DNA of 25,000 nucleotides from Trachelipus rathkii. Lineage: Eukaryota > Arthropoda > Malacostraca > Isopoda > Trachelipodidae. A program made the translations under genes and the position numbers. The stretch spans positions 1 through 25,000 of the forward strand of contig JABUQX010117081.1 of NCBI GenBank assembly GCA_015478945.1. Reading direction: 5' to 3'. Below the pieces are notes generated by a model. The model was given only the letters and a program-made list of their open reading frames with translations. It was not told the DNA's origin and made no database searches. Numbering within the stretch: the stretch's first letter is position 1; each line of letters starts with the position of its first letter. Shown in pieces: positions 12,131 to 21,911 of the stretch.

Positions 12131-12500
12131 ACTTCATCCTTATTCTTGTCTCTCCTATTCTTTGTGGTGTCCGAGGATCAGGTGAGTTCCTTAATATCCT
12201 CATCGCCGGCCGCGAATGCATCCACTCTCCCATGGCGTTGGTTGTGCCGCACTAAGTGTTGACGGCGTGCCGGTCAGGTAGTGTCAGGAGTCCAGTATGC
12301 CTTCGCTTTAAAATTAGACATGTTGTTTTTTACTCTCTTCTATATAATTCCGAGATGGTCCTTATCTCTCTATCTTTCGTCATGGGGTATACTAACGAAT
12401 TTTTGTTTGATATAATTCCATCAACTTTACTGCATTCTTCCGCGTGAAGATCGCGGCTGGTCGCCTCGGCTCCTCCCTTCCCCCTCTGTGGAGCAGGGTA
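12131..12500. other. GC-richer segment next to LINE tail, identity unknown
   Basis: Continues the higher GC composition of the neighbouring LINE tail, with GCCGGCCGCG at 12,205-12,214 and a GC-rich patch near 12,450-12,510. It may be upstream LINE sequence decayed beyond recognition. No frame yields a convincing reverse-transcriptase motif. Confidence 0.4.
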
Positions 12501-14030
12501 CTGCCGCGAATAATTGCAGTGGTATTACTGTTACTGATCTTCTACCTACACGCTATACTATCACCATCATTCTCATCTCACTACCTTCATTATATATTCT
12601 ATATTACGGTTTATACTAGTTAATAATCTTAATTCACGCCTTCTGTATGTTCTCATATTATATATACTTCAATCTATCTCACTGGTCTATCCTATCTCAA
12701 CTTTTCACGCAAAACAACACAACTCACCTCCGAATTATGATACGAGCCCTTCACTCTCACTCTAAAACATATGCCAGATCGTTTACCGCATATGTCACCT
12801 ATTTAAATGTCCCCACATATCAAATTTCATCTAATCATACCAAGTTACTTCTTTTCAACTTTCCTTATTCACCACTCTATAACATTCTATAAGATTATAT
12901 AATATAAACATGAATCCAGTGCAGTGGGAAAATGGTGTTCCTAAGTTGTTATGTGCTATACCGTTACATTTAATTGATAATATATAATTAGTTTCTCTCA
13001 TACACTTATATATACAGTTCTAATAAATAAACATTTCAGATTGCCAATTTTCTATTAAACATATAACTCATTTCTATCGCCCTTTAATTTATTTATCCTA
13101 ACTCACCCTTCAACTCCATATATAATTTACCTACATCATAGCTTTTATGTTCATGGCACTATATATTATATATAATAGAATCGATGCTTTTGAGCCGATG
13201 GATGAAGGCTACTAAAGAAATCTCTTGTACCTAATATTCCAGCATCTTTACTCCGTAGACCTTTTACTACAGATATATTAGAATTAATAGAGGTCCGTCG
13301 TTCCCCTCTTCCTCTTTTACTACTGTTACCCCGTACTGGTCTATTAATTATACTCTCAGAAGTGCTTCGCATTACTACTCTTATCTCTGTATCATACTAC
13401 TATACTCTCCAATATTCTTAATCGTAAATATTCTCGTCACACAGGAGTGTCCATCCATGGAGATAGTATAAACACTTATAATTATTTACATTAGCATTCC
13501 AGGCATATCATGCCTTTACACCTTAATAATATCGATATAATAATTAAATTCTTACCTCAAAACTTAAGACACGGACATCTATCCATCCTCTCCAAACACT
13601 TTGGTCATAACAAAACATGATGTATAATCTCACTTTTTTCAGTATACCACTCATCCTCCATTCAACCCCAAAAACAACGTATCACTATCCCATATCTATT
13701 CTTCATAGGAGCTATTAACCCGTTCTTCATCCTCTTTTAAAGCCTTCACTTCTATATTAATTCTCGCACCGTTATACTATCTCGCTCGCTTCATCCTCTT
13801 CTTCCTCTTGTTCTCATGTATGTTCTATTAATTTAAGCCGAATCTTATCCATAGTATTTAATATATTTATAGGTATACTAAAATCTATATTACTATAACA
13901 TACATTATACTTATTCTATTCCGGTTCTACAAACAGAATACTTATACCTGAGAGTTTCTAAATCTTTTATTATATTGATTAAAGTTTTCATTTTTATCAC
14001 TACTTTCTAAAACATAATATTATATAAGCT
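12501..14030. other. Pyrimidine-rich plus strand, no gene recognised
   Basis: The plus strand is rich in C and T over long stretches (for example 12,650-12,880 and 13,560-13,840), so the minus strand is purine-rich. The recognised LTR element at 23.9-24.8 kb has the same bias, which hints at decayed minus-strand coding sequence, but no domain motif can be read. The minus frame 13,166-13,372 (68 codons, Ser/Arg-rich) has no recognisable family. A small hairpin AGGCAT-ATC-ATGCCT lies at 13,500-13,514. Confidence 0.45.
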
Positions 14031-14034
14031 GATA

Positions 14035-14200
14035 ATAATATATATAATATATATATTATTATATATTATATATATATATTTAAAACATAAATTATTAAGC
14101 TGATTAACATATTAAATTTGGAAATATATTTTATTATATATATTATTATATATATATTATATATAATATAATATATATATATATTTATATATTAATTATT
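14035..14200. repeat. (TA)n microsatellite with interruptions
   Basis: Two TATA-rich blocks (about 14,035-14,080 and 14,130-14,190) separated by a short unique piece. Each is preceded by a similar phrase, with TTTAAAACATAAATTATTAA and TAAAACATAATATTATATAA near the start of the flanks. This suggests a local duplication of a TA tract with its flank. Confidence 0.8.
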
Positions 14201-14304
14201 AATAACAACTGCTTAACATAATTCAATTACCCACATATGTATGTGTATAGGTTTATATATTATACAAAAAAAATTAAGCGTAGCCACTTAAAGTCAAACT
14301 TCTA

Positions 14305-14376
14305 CACTGCTGGGATGTGAATCCTGGGCCTAAGCAGATTCCGCGTACATTGCTTGACTGACCAGCCAACGATCGC
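14305..14376 (-). mobile_element. tRNA-derived SINE head, likely degenerate
   Basis: On the minus strand, TGGCTGGTCAGTC (14,356-14,368) resembles a polymerase III A box. GGATTCACATCCC (14,312-14,324) resembles a B box, with its first base 44 bases after that of the A box, the spacing of a tRNA. The part between includes TACGCGGAATC, a typical anticodon-to-variable-loop stretch. The flanks do not form a full acceptor stem, so this is read as a SINE head or tRNA pseudogene. Confidence 0.5.
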
Positions 14377-14910
14377 AAATAATTTTACCAATTTGTAATA
14401 ACTCCTTAATATGAAAATATTGTTTTTAAATTTAATGTTGTCTTTAAAACTGTTCAACTGACACTTATCGCAACAGGAACACTAACGAACGAACGACTCA
14501 TTATCCTGGCCGTGCCAGCGCTGTCGGAAAAGTTCTTGTAAGCGCAAAAACAGAGATACAGCTCGAAACAGTGAAAATGATCATTATATTAAAACGGAGG
14601 AAACATACTTGTCATGGTAGTGGACTTGTTTTTAAGATACACTAATCTCGCGTTCCAGACAAATATTTCAACGCACGAGCTCGTAGATGAAGGTTATCTC
14701 CAAATAGTCACGCAACCTATTATAGGAATAATTTTTCCCACACTGAGCATAGGAGTAATAGTGACACTTCTGGGCCCCTATCGCAGAATGTCCGCTGAGT
14801 AAGTGTTTTGAGACCGACCACATCAGTCCCACGAATGGAACCTAAAAGTTAAAAAGCGCGACGAATTTGTTCCTGCGGTGAATATATCACCCACCCAAAA
14901 GGAACCACGA

Positions 14911-14970
14911 ACGCACTCTACCCGTCCACGACGCTCGGGGCGTAGCGACACAGCGACAGCAGAGCACGCG
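14911..14970 (+). repeat. Array unit 1: core with weak flanking stem
   Basis: The conserved core (about 14,931-14,949) is flanked by ACGCACTCT (14,911-14,919) and AGAGCACGCG (14,961-14,970). These pair only over four plus two base pairs, so the stem is the weakest of those seen. Within the core CGCT and AGCG can form an inner stem around CGGGGCGT. Confidence 0.5.
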
Positions 14971-15346
14971 AACAGAGAGAGTTAGAATAATTTTTTCAAT
15001 AGGAGGAATGAGAATTGATAGGTGACTGCGGAAACGGACTCCGGAGCATTTTCACGAATTACAAATCCCGAACTTTGCTGTGCATAGGTACTACATAAAA
15101 AAAAGGGTGAAAAAACAACACAGTAAGTTCGTGAAAGTAATTTCAACAAAACTGGAGGCTGGCGTGTGAAAGTAGCAATCGCTGGAAGGCCCCTAGCAGA
15201 TGTCCGCTGTAGCACGTGCTGTTGACCGATCACAACGGCCCACGATGGAACTAGAAAAGGAGTTAAATAGCGCTCGAGAATATAGTAGAACGCGTGTGGG
15301 TGATACTTATCACCAAACCTATATACTAGGTACTAACCTTATAGAC

Positions 15347-15421
15347 GCTCTATCTCAATTGCCGTAATCACATCGCTCGGGCGTAGCGACTAAACAGGGC
15401 GTCTATGCTCTGAGATAGAGC
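15347..15421 (+). repeat. Array unit 2: hairpin around conserved core
   Basis: GCTCTATCTCA (15,347-15,357) and TGAGATAGAGC (15,411-15,421) are perfect reverse complements, 11 of 11. They enclose a 53-base loop with the core CGCTCGGGCGTAGCGAC at 15,374-15,390. Confidence 0.8.
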
Positions 15422-15753
15422 AAAAGAGTAGAGACAAATTCAATCTTTCTAATAACTCAGGTGGGAGATTTATATAAATTTTTAGTAACTCGCGTACTAA
15501 ACAAATGCTACAATAACTTCACCGCAGTGTGATACGCGTTATTCAAAAAATACCCTTAAATAATTTCCAATTGCTTTGATAGTAGGGTTGCGTGTTAGCT
15601 ATCCTATGGGCCCTATAGACATTGGAAGTGTCCGCGCTAAGCGTTTAAACACCACTTCACGAGCAAAGGTACATGGACTAAAAGTAAAGCGCGAGAATTT
15701 GTCGCTGTGGTGAATATATCACCCACCCAACGGAACCAACGAATCATGAACTC

Positions 15754-15815
15754 AACTCTATGGGTGATATCCGTCACGCTCGGGGCGTAGCGACAAACGG
15801 GCACCGCACAGAGTT
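15754..15815 (+). repeat. Array unit 3: hairpin around conserved core
   Basis: AACTCTATGGGTG (15,754-15,766) pairs with CACCGCACAGAGTT (15,802-15,815) with one bulge and one mismatch. The 35-base loop holds the core ACGCTCGGGGCGTAGCGAC (15,776-15,794). The inner half of this stem (GGGTG/CACC) differs from unit 2 (CTCA/TGAG) but still pairs. Confidence 0.75.
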
Positions 15816-16706
15816 TAATATTTATTACCGGGGAATATATTGTATTGTTATAACAACTGCAAATCAAATTCAACCGCAGTGTGATAGGTCATCCAAGGAA
15901 GATATTGAACCCTTAAGCAACCCATATGATATACTCACACTGCTTCAAGTGTGTCAATGCACTGTGAACTCTTGCGGCTGATTACACCTCTAGCGAAAAA
16001 AATACCCACGCTGTAAAGATAGTATTACGGACAAACTGAAGAAAAGGCCAAAACGAACGAGAAACAAATTAAAAAAGTTAAAATACCGAGAGAGCGAAGA
16101 ATTTTCGCTCCTTTCGTGGAGAATTAGAATACTATTCATACAGCGCAACAAAATGACAAAATAGGGAAAAACTCACGAAACGCACGCCTCCTAAAACCAC
16201 TAATATTCATCTCGATCAAAAGCTCTCGGGCGTAAGCGACAAAACAAGGGCAGCCAACCAGCCAAATTTCATTGCAATGTTAATTACTCTTTTGCATGAA
16301 TATATATTTGCTAATATCATATTGTACCTCATTTTCAAACCAACTATCATAACAGTTTCGAGATTCCATTCCGCCTATGAGCCCATACCATAAATGCTAA
16401 AAACCTGGCCCATGTCTGATTGCGCTATTTTCTGGCATGGAAATTAATTTATATCCTCATCCCCACCTTTATAACGTAAAATTTTCACCCTGCTGTTGGG
16501 AGTGATGATATCATGGCGCGAGCCCGTAGCAAAAATGTCAGCCAGTAAGTGTTTTGTATGACCCAACGGTTTTTTTGAATGTCCATACGGCCAACGATTG
16601 ACTAAAAGTAAGCGCGAGATTGATTTATCCTTGGGCTGGTGATGTAATTCACTCCTCTCTCCCCCAACAGGGAAAACCTTCCTAAATGGTTACTGTGACC
16701 GCAATG

Positions 16707-16777
16707 CACCTCGTAACCTCCGCCCCATCCGCTTCGGGGGCGTAGTTGTCTAACTGTGTAATGGGGGCACCGAGGTG
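16707..16777 (+). repeat. Array unit 5: hairpin around conserved core
   Basis: CACCTCG (16,707-16,713) pairs with CGAGGTG (16,771-16,777), and GCCCC (16,722-16,726) pairs with GGGGC (16,764-16,768). The loop contains the degenerate core CGCTTCGGGGGCGTAG at 16,730-16,745. The stem sequence is unlike units 2 and 3. Confidence 0.7.
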
Positions 16778-16879
16778 ACAGAATAAGTTGAAATTTTACT
16801 TTCACAACCCGGAGAATATATAAATAGTGATGCTACTATATAAACAGACTACATTTACATTAAAAAAGCAAAGCCTATT

Positions 16880-16965
16880 GATAACATACTATATATATAT
16901 TATATATATATAATATATCTTAACATATATGTAACTTATATATATTATATATATAATAAATAATA
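16880..16965. repeat. (TA)n microsatellite
   Basis: TATATA runs with short interruptions close to the right end of the tandem array. They are followed by AT-rich sequence to 17,095 in which no gene is visible. Confidence 0.9.
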
Positions 16966-17096
16966 AATAAAATATCATACCCCTCAATATCACCCCTATA
17001 TACTCACCTATATACCCTATATATAATAATTCCTTTTATACCGTAGTATAAGTTATTGATAGCGATATTATTCTTTATCAATCTATTTTATTGTAG

Positions 17097-17210
17097 AGAT
17101 GAGATGGAGAGGAATTAAGTAGAGAGAGGAGAGAGAGAGACAGAAGAGAAGAGGAGAGAGAGAGAATGAGAGGAGAGAGAGAGAGAGAAGAGGAGAGAGA
17201 GAGAAGAACG
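17097..17210 (+). repeat. (AG)n purine microsatellite
   Basis: About 110 bases of almost pure purine on the plus strand, made of GAGA, GGAGAG and GAAGAG units with a few T or C interruptions. A long homopurine tract of this kind can form triplex DNA, but nothing here shows that it does. Confidence 0.95.
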
Positions 17211-19960
17211 TAAATGCAGTGTTTTTCCAAGAGAAATTGTCCGCTAACTACGTTGCCGACAGATATCTCAGTCTCATAGAAAAACAGGATATTTTTATCC
17301 TTACGTTTTCTAATTCTAGGATTCCTTTGGCCTCAATTCCTCTCACAAATCTCGTAAGTGTTCGTTATTTAATTCATGATAGGTTTACATCTTGAATCAC
17401 CATAGTCAGTATCGACACAAGTAGAAGAACACTATCTCTTATATAGTTACTGTTCATTAGAGAAAAGTTATTTTTTAATATGGATTTAGCCACATATAAA
17501 GTTGGTACTCTAATTTATTAAATGTTTTATCTAAATCAATTAGCCACACACCACTAAATTAAACTCAACGTTGGTATACTACAAATTATTTAGATTCGTA
17601 TACCGCCACCGCAATGTTTTTCTCCTTCCACTAAATGTTTATAAAGCTACACACTCACGATGTCGATAACAGAGACCGCCATACTGAATTGCCCGATCTA
17701 ATGTGTAAAATTAAAAGTTCACTTGGCGGAAATCAAGAAAAATATAGCATGGAGCCGGGAATTCATAACCGCGGGAAATCATAGTACCATAGTTTAACGT
17801 CCCTTTCTTACTACTGGAGATGGGAGCCGTTCTAGCTTTCTTTTGAATGATAAATTGAGTATTTGTCAAGCGTATTACTAAGACAAATTTTCCCCGAAAT
17901 AAGATGTGTGTCCTTATTTTGAAAACTGCCAACCATAATAAATGAGTTTTATATAATTTAAAACTATTAAAGATGTAAAATAGAAAATTGTGAAAAGAAG
18001 TGTCCTTTGAGAGTATTGCAAAAACCTTTTTTGGTTTCCAACTATAAAGTTACATTCAAATTCCTACCATTAATAGAATCTTCTCGATGACTATTTAGGA
18101 TTATAAAATAAACATTTTTGGTAATGCTTAATAGATGTTATATAAGGGCATATTAATTATGAAAAAGATGATAATATTGATACAACTTGAGTTTTCTTCT
18201 TCCGGTATTATATGATCGTCAAAATAAAAAACACGGAATCAATGTAGATATAAAAAAAAATTAGCAACGGTATGAATGCAGTAAGGTTTTTTACAAGTAA
18301 AATCTCAATCATACCGAACGCAGCTATACAAAGTATTGGTCATTTGGTGATATACTTTATTACTAATACAGACTTATTTATTACAATGATCTTAGTAATT
18401 TATAAATAAAAAAATACTGTTGATAATTACTGTGCATATACATAATTCTAATAAAAAGCCTTCGTATTATACTAAAATGTTGAGGGTTTGATAGAGGATG
18501 GTTTCAGAGATAGACTATCTTTTTCAAGGTCGCTTATAGTTCAGGACTACTGCTAGTTGATTCAACCCGGTATGGGGAGTGCAGAAAGTGTGCGGTTCTC
18601 TAATTGGCTCTTCATGAAGTACCTGTAATATCATGTATGGAAAGAGATTTAAATGCACAGCTTCACAAAAATATTTACATACGACTCATGGGTTTTATCA
18701 TGACTCATGGATTTTAGTGACTCGGTGGGATTTATTATCAATCACTCTCACATTTTATGGGTTTTTAGTCGCGACTTCACAATGGGTTATGATTAATTAC
18801 TCATTCATGGTTTTGACGGAGTATCCATATAGACTACGATCTTCTAGGCAAGGAGAAACATAAATTGAGAATCAGATTGGTAAAGGATTGTACGCATTTT
18901 GAAAGTACTGGAATTTGAGGTTGTTATACCCATACTAATTTTACAGAATTTTGCACCTTCTCAGAGTTGAATTATATCCTCTGAGAGGATAAAGTAAATA
19001 CCAGAGTCGTAAGTTAATTAATTTCATTTAAATTATCTATTCACTTAAACCACTATCGATTCACTTATCTCCATCTCAACGACTCTGAAACGCCCTTGGA
19101 TCCGTGTTTTTAGCCCTGGTAGGACGGAGGTTTGGTAAGTAATGTCAGCACGGTCCGCTTAATTAACGCCTAACAGTTCGAGTAAAACGCTTTAGAACAC
19201 TACTATACACACAAAACTTTGTAAAAAATTTTAATTTATGTTCGTACTTATGGCTAAGACTCTAACACACTAGACCACAGCAACACGAACAGCTCAATAA
19301 TTTAAATTTATAGCAAATTAAAAAGTCTGATATCCTATAAGTGAAAATGATTTATCATATTTATAGAATTCCTATGTATTATATATTATAATCAATTATT
19401 ATTATAAACTTATTTATTTATATAGATATCTGCTTCAAGTTCAAAGATATACACTAGTAGTAATAAACTAATAGATCAAATTTAAACAATTAAAGAAATA
19501 CATAACTTACAATAAGAATATATATTATATAACTCATCTAATTAACTCTAGAAATCCTTCACTACCTTTGCATAGAATAATAAGTAAAGATAAATTTCAT
19601 AAGGGGAGATAACAAAAGAAAGTCCATGGGGACTGTTAAACCTGTGGTCTCAGACTGCTCTTGTGTTTAACAATATCATCAACACGATAATAATTTTTCT
19701 CATGATTAAATAAAATTCTCGCACAAAAAAAGTAAGACGGGTGAAATACAAAAAAATTCTCCCTTAAAAGTAAACGAAATAATTGACCCATGAAATTTAT
19801 GAAGAATTAAATCATGTGATGGGTAAGAATAATCCAACTACGACCAGAGTTCCGGGGCCCTCTGGAAAAAGAACACCACCCTAATGTCGGGGAAACCCAA
19901 TGAAGTTACTCTGACTACAATACTGTGAGAACGCTAAACGCTATAATATCAGTACATTTG
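17211..19960. other. AT-rich sequence without recognisable genes
   Basis: Some 2.7 kb with no recognised gene. The minus frame 17,711-17,932 (73 codons) and plus frame 18,633-18,863 (76 codons) have no family motif. The second lies over a loose repetition of ACTCATGG(G/A)TTTTA around 18,680-18,735, which explains its His/Trp/Phe pattern. A short perfect hairpin TATCCTC-TGA-GAGGATA sits at 18,975-18,991. The 19,080-19,200 piece is more GC-rich but unidentified. Confidence 0.5.
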
Positions 19961-19969
19961 ATAGGTCGA

Positions 19970-21105
19970 GAGACAACAAGAAAAAAGCTTTTAAGTCTAT
20001 TAAAGCTCCCACTTGACGTATGAGAATAACGGTCAAATCGGGGATCAGAGTTGAACGTAGAAGGGATGAGAAAATGTGGGAAAGTTGAGTTATATGAGCA
20101 CCACCAAAATAAGGGGAGGGGTATGAAATTCTTATTATTTTTCGGGGGGAGGGGGAGGAGTGTCCATTGGAATTTCGAAATGGTGAAATTTTTATATCAA
20201 AGACTTTGAGACACTCTCAATCAAATATTTTGGAACATGTCCAACATAGCATTCCCAAAACGATCACGAAAATATTGAAGAACTGAGGTCCCAAAATCGG
20301 AGAATAAAAGTTTAAAACGATCATAAATCGAGTTCATTATGGAAACCATATTGACAATGAGAAACAATTAGGGAAATTATGAGGTTTCCAAATCTTCCGG
20401 TTAATAAAGATTCGAAAACTTTGGACAGAACAGAAGTTAGTGCGAGAAGTTGAGTCACGTCACTCCTCCAGCAGAAAATCAGTGTCGAAGCTGATAGACA
20501 GAGACGAAGAAACAATATATCAAGGAAAAAAGCAATCTCAGCTTTTGAGAACGACAGAGGGAATACCAATATAACCGCACGTCATCTTAGTTTGAAGCGG
20601 ATAAAGTAGAAATCTTATTTTAAAAATGAAATTACAATAAAAGTCTCGAGTTGGGGAGGGGTTGAGGAAGAATAACAAAGGTGAGTGGTAAGGCAGCAAT
20701 GGAGCAGACAGAAATAAGGAGGAGAAAAGAGGAAGAACGAAAGTTAGGGCTGACATTCATTCGAAAACTGCAAATAAAGCGGAAAGAGAAACCTCAAAGC
20801 TTAATGAATTTTCCACTGAGAAAACTTTTTATGAGTAGTAAGTGGAAAAGAATAGGTCATAAAAATTGAAAAACAACTTCCTTATAGAAATTGGATGGCC
20901 CGTTTTTCTGCGAGACTTGAAAAGAATAGGAACGAATAACAGTATGAAAGTCGGAGAACTCCGACGGGGAAAGAATTTAACAGTATATTGATAATTAGTC
21001 CGTATATTTTCCAAGGAAGCCAAAACCCACAGAGTAAGAAGATAGAAAGACTTTAAATCAGTCTCAAGAGGAACTAGAAAATTGGACTTGGAACGCATTA
21101 AAAAC
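19970..21105 (-). mobile_element. Decayed non-LTR retrotransposon (LINE) with internal RT deletion
   Basis: Minus strand, probably the same jockey/CR1-like family as the left-edge element. From high to low coordinates: possible linker remnants at 20,760-21,105 (weak), then LLYPLQTKMTCGYIGIPSVV (about 20,550-20,610), matching the 'KAxGxDGIPPVVLK' stretch before the RT fingers. FLRLCLSAST and CWRS follow, then ALTSVLSKVFESLL (about 20,395-20,445) and HCQYGF, the RT finger motif. The expected palm with its FADD active site is absent. By about 20,090 the sequence already matches the carboxyl end: STFPHFL at about 20,071-20,091, then DPRFDRYSH near 20,020-20,045. Stops and frame changes are frequent. 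Purine richness of the plus strand reflects this antisense coding. Family assignment is from memory. Confidence 0.82.
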
Positions 21106-21572
21106 CAGCAAAGGAAAAAGAAGAAAAAGACATCTAGGGTAGAGAGGGAAGTAAGAGATGTCTGACAGGCTTATATATCAGAAGTTCCAAACATGTTGTC
21201 TGAGAAAAGATGTTTCCGCATGTTTTACGGCCAGATTATTTATTTAAGCAGCAAGCCTTGCTGTTTAATCAAAATGTACAAGAAATATTTTACAAAACTT
21301 TTATTGAAAGCAATAATGAAATAAAAGTCATATTTTATAATAAAACAATATTAATATTTAAAACGAAATCAAGAAAAAGAGTAACAAAATATTTATATCC
21401 AGTTCTTTTCTAAAAATAGTTATTTTAAATAGACGATGAAGTGACATCTGAATTAATTTCGATGAGGAAGAGCAAAATTATTCAGTCACCTTTTTTAAAA
21501 ATAAATAGAAAAACAATTTGGATTTAAAATAAAAGGAAACTGCTTCAACGTGATTTCTGTTCTACATGTTGG
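21106..21572. other. AT-rich sequence, no gene seen
   Basis: A 67-codon plus frame at 21,210-21,413 is Lys/Phe/Asn-rich, as expected of AT-rich DNA, and shows no motif. No repeat family or RNA is recognised. Confidence 0.45.
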
Positions 21573-21755
21573 GTGAGGTTTCGACGCAGCTGCGTCGATA
21601 AGATTATTCTTTCGCATGGCTTTTGGGCTGAACCCCCTTCCTGTCCGTTCCACTCTTCACATGAACGGTTGCAAAAGTATTACAAACATATTCAATCTGC
21701 GATCGACATCACCCTGCATCCATGCTGGACACGGTGTTTAGAAGAAAAAAAATAA
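21573..21755 (+). other. Unassigned 60-codon open frame in GC-richer patch
   Basis: An open frame with balanced composition in otherwise AT-rich DNA. Its product has several Cys, His and Trp residues (SCPFHSSHERLQKYYKHIQS followed by a HPCWTRC segment) and stops directly before the TA microsatellite. I do not recognise the family. It might be a mobile-element scrap or an exon piece. It begins 8 bases before the 18-bp palindrome at 21,581-21,598. There is no supporting evidence that it is expressed. Confidence 0.25.
21581..21598. repeat. Perfect 18-bp palindrome
   Basis: TCGACGCAGCTGCGTCGA reads the same on both strands and contains a PvuII-type CAGCTG centre. It is GC-rich in an AT-rich neighbourhood. 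It could be the tip of a mobile element or a protein-binding site, but the sequence does not decide. Confidence 0.9.
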
Positions 21756-21756
21756 A

Positions 21757-21782
21757 TATATATATATATATATAATTATTAT

Positions 21783-21815
<33 letters not shown>

Positions 21816-21868
21816 ATATATTATATATATATATATATATATTATATATAATTTTAATTATTTTTATA

Positions 21869-21910
<42 letters not shown>
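21757..21910. repeat. (TA)n microsatellite
   Basis: About 150 bases of TATA with a few ATT interruptions, lying directly between the unassigned open frame and the RTE-like LINE fragment. The Ile/Tyr run at the C-terminal end of the minus-strand frame 21,854-22,045 comes from this repeat. Confidence 0.95.

Positions 21911-21911
<1 letters not shown>

Larger units (their letters stand above)
14755..16810 (+). repeat. Decayed tandem array, about five units of ~415 bp
   Basis: Several landmarks recur in the same order. The first is (T)GGGCCC(C)TA (14,773; 15,188; 15,607; degenerate near 16,524). The second is AGCGCGAGAATTT or variants (14,855; 15,269; 15,688; 16,093; 16,611), with spacings of 414, 419, 405 and 518. 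The third is a GGTGA...TCACC inverted repeat (14,877; 15,299; 15,709; 16,638). The fourth is a GCTCGGGGCGTAGCGAC core (14,933; 15,374; 15,778; 16,222; 16,730). Units are heavily diverged between landmarks, and the fourth keeps only some of them. Open frames inside (for example 14,614-14,802; minus 15,637-15,873; plus 15,760-15,981; minus 16,602-16,805) show no family motif and are not taken as genes. This reads as an old satellite-like array. The repeat family is not recognised. Confidence 0.78.

Noticed and set aside
11792..12255. Plus-strand open frames of 111 and 106 codons, the longest in the window.
   Set aside because: They are antisense to the minus-strand LINE tail carrying MRWVGHLERM, and their Ser/Leu-rich composition is that of a shadow frame.
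15637..15981. Overlapping open frames on both strands inside the tandem array.
   Set aside because: No family motif, and no equivalent open frame is kept in the sister units, so coding is unlikely.
16034..16070. CTGAAGA followed by GAAAC, resembling the hammerhead ribozyme core in the fourth array unit.
   Set aside because: The stretch between cannot form the required stem II and no sister unit has the core.
17711..17932. Minus-strand 73-codon frame considered as a transposase piece.
   Set aside because: No catalytic or DNA-binding motif could be found and no continuation in adjacent frames.
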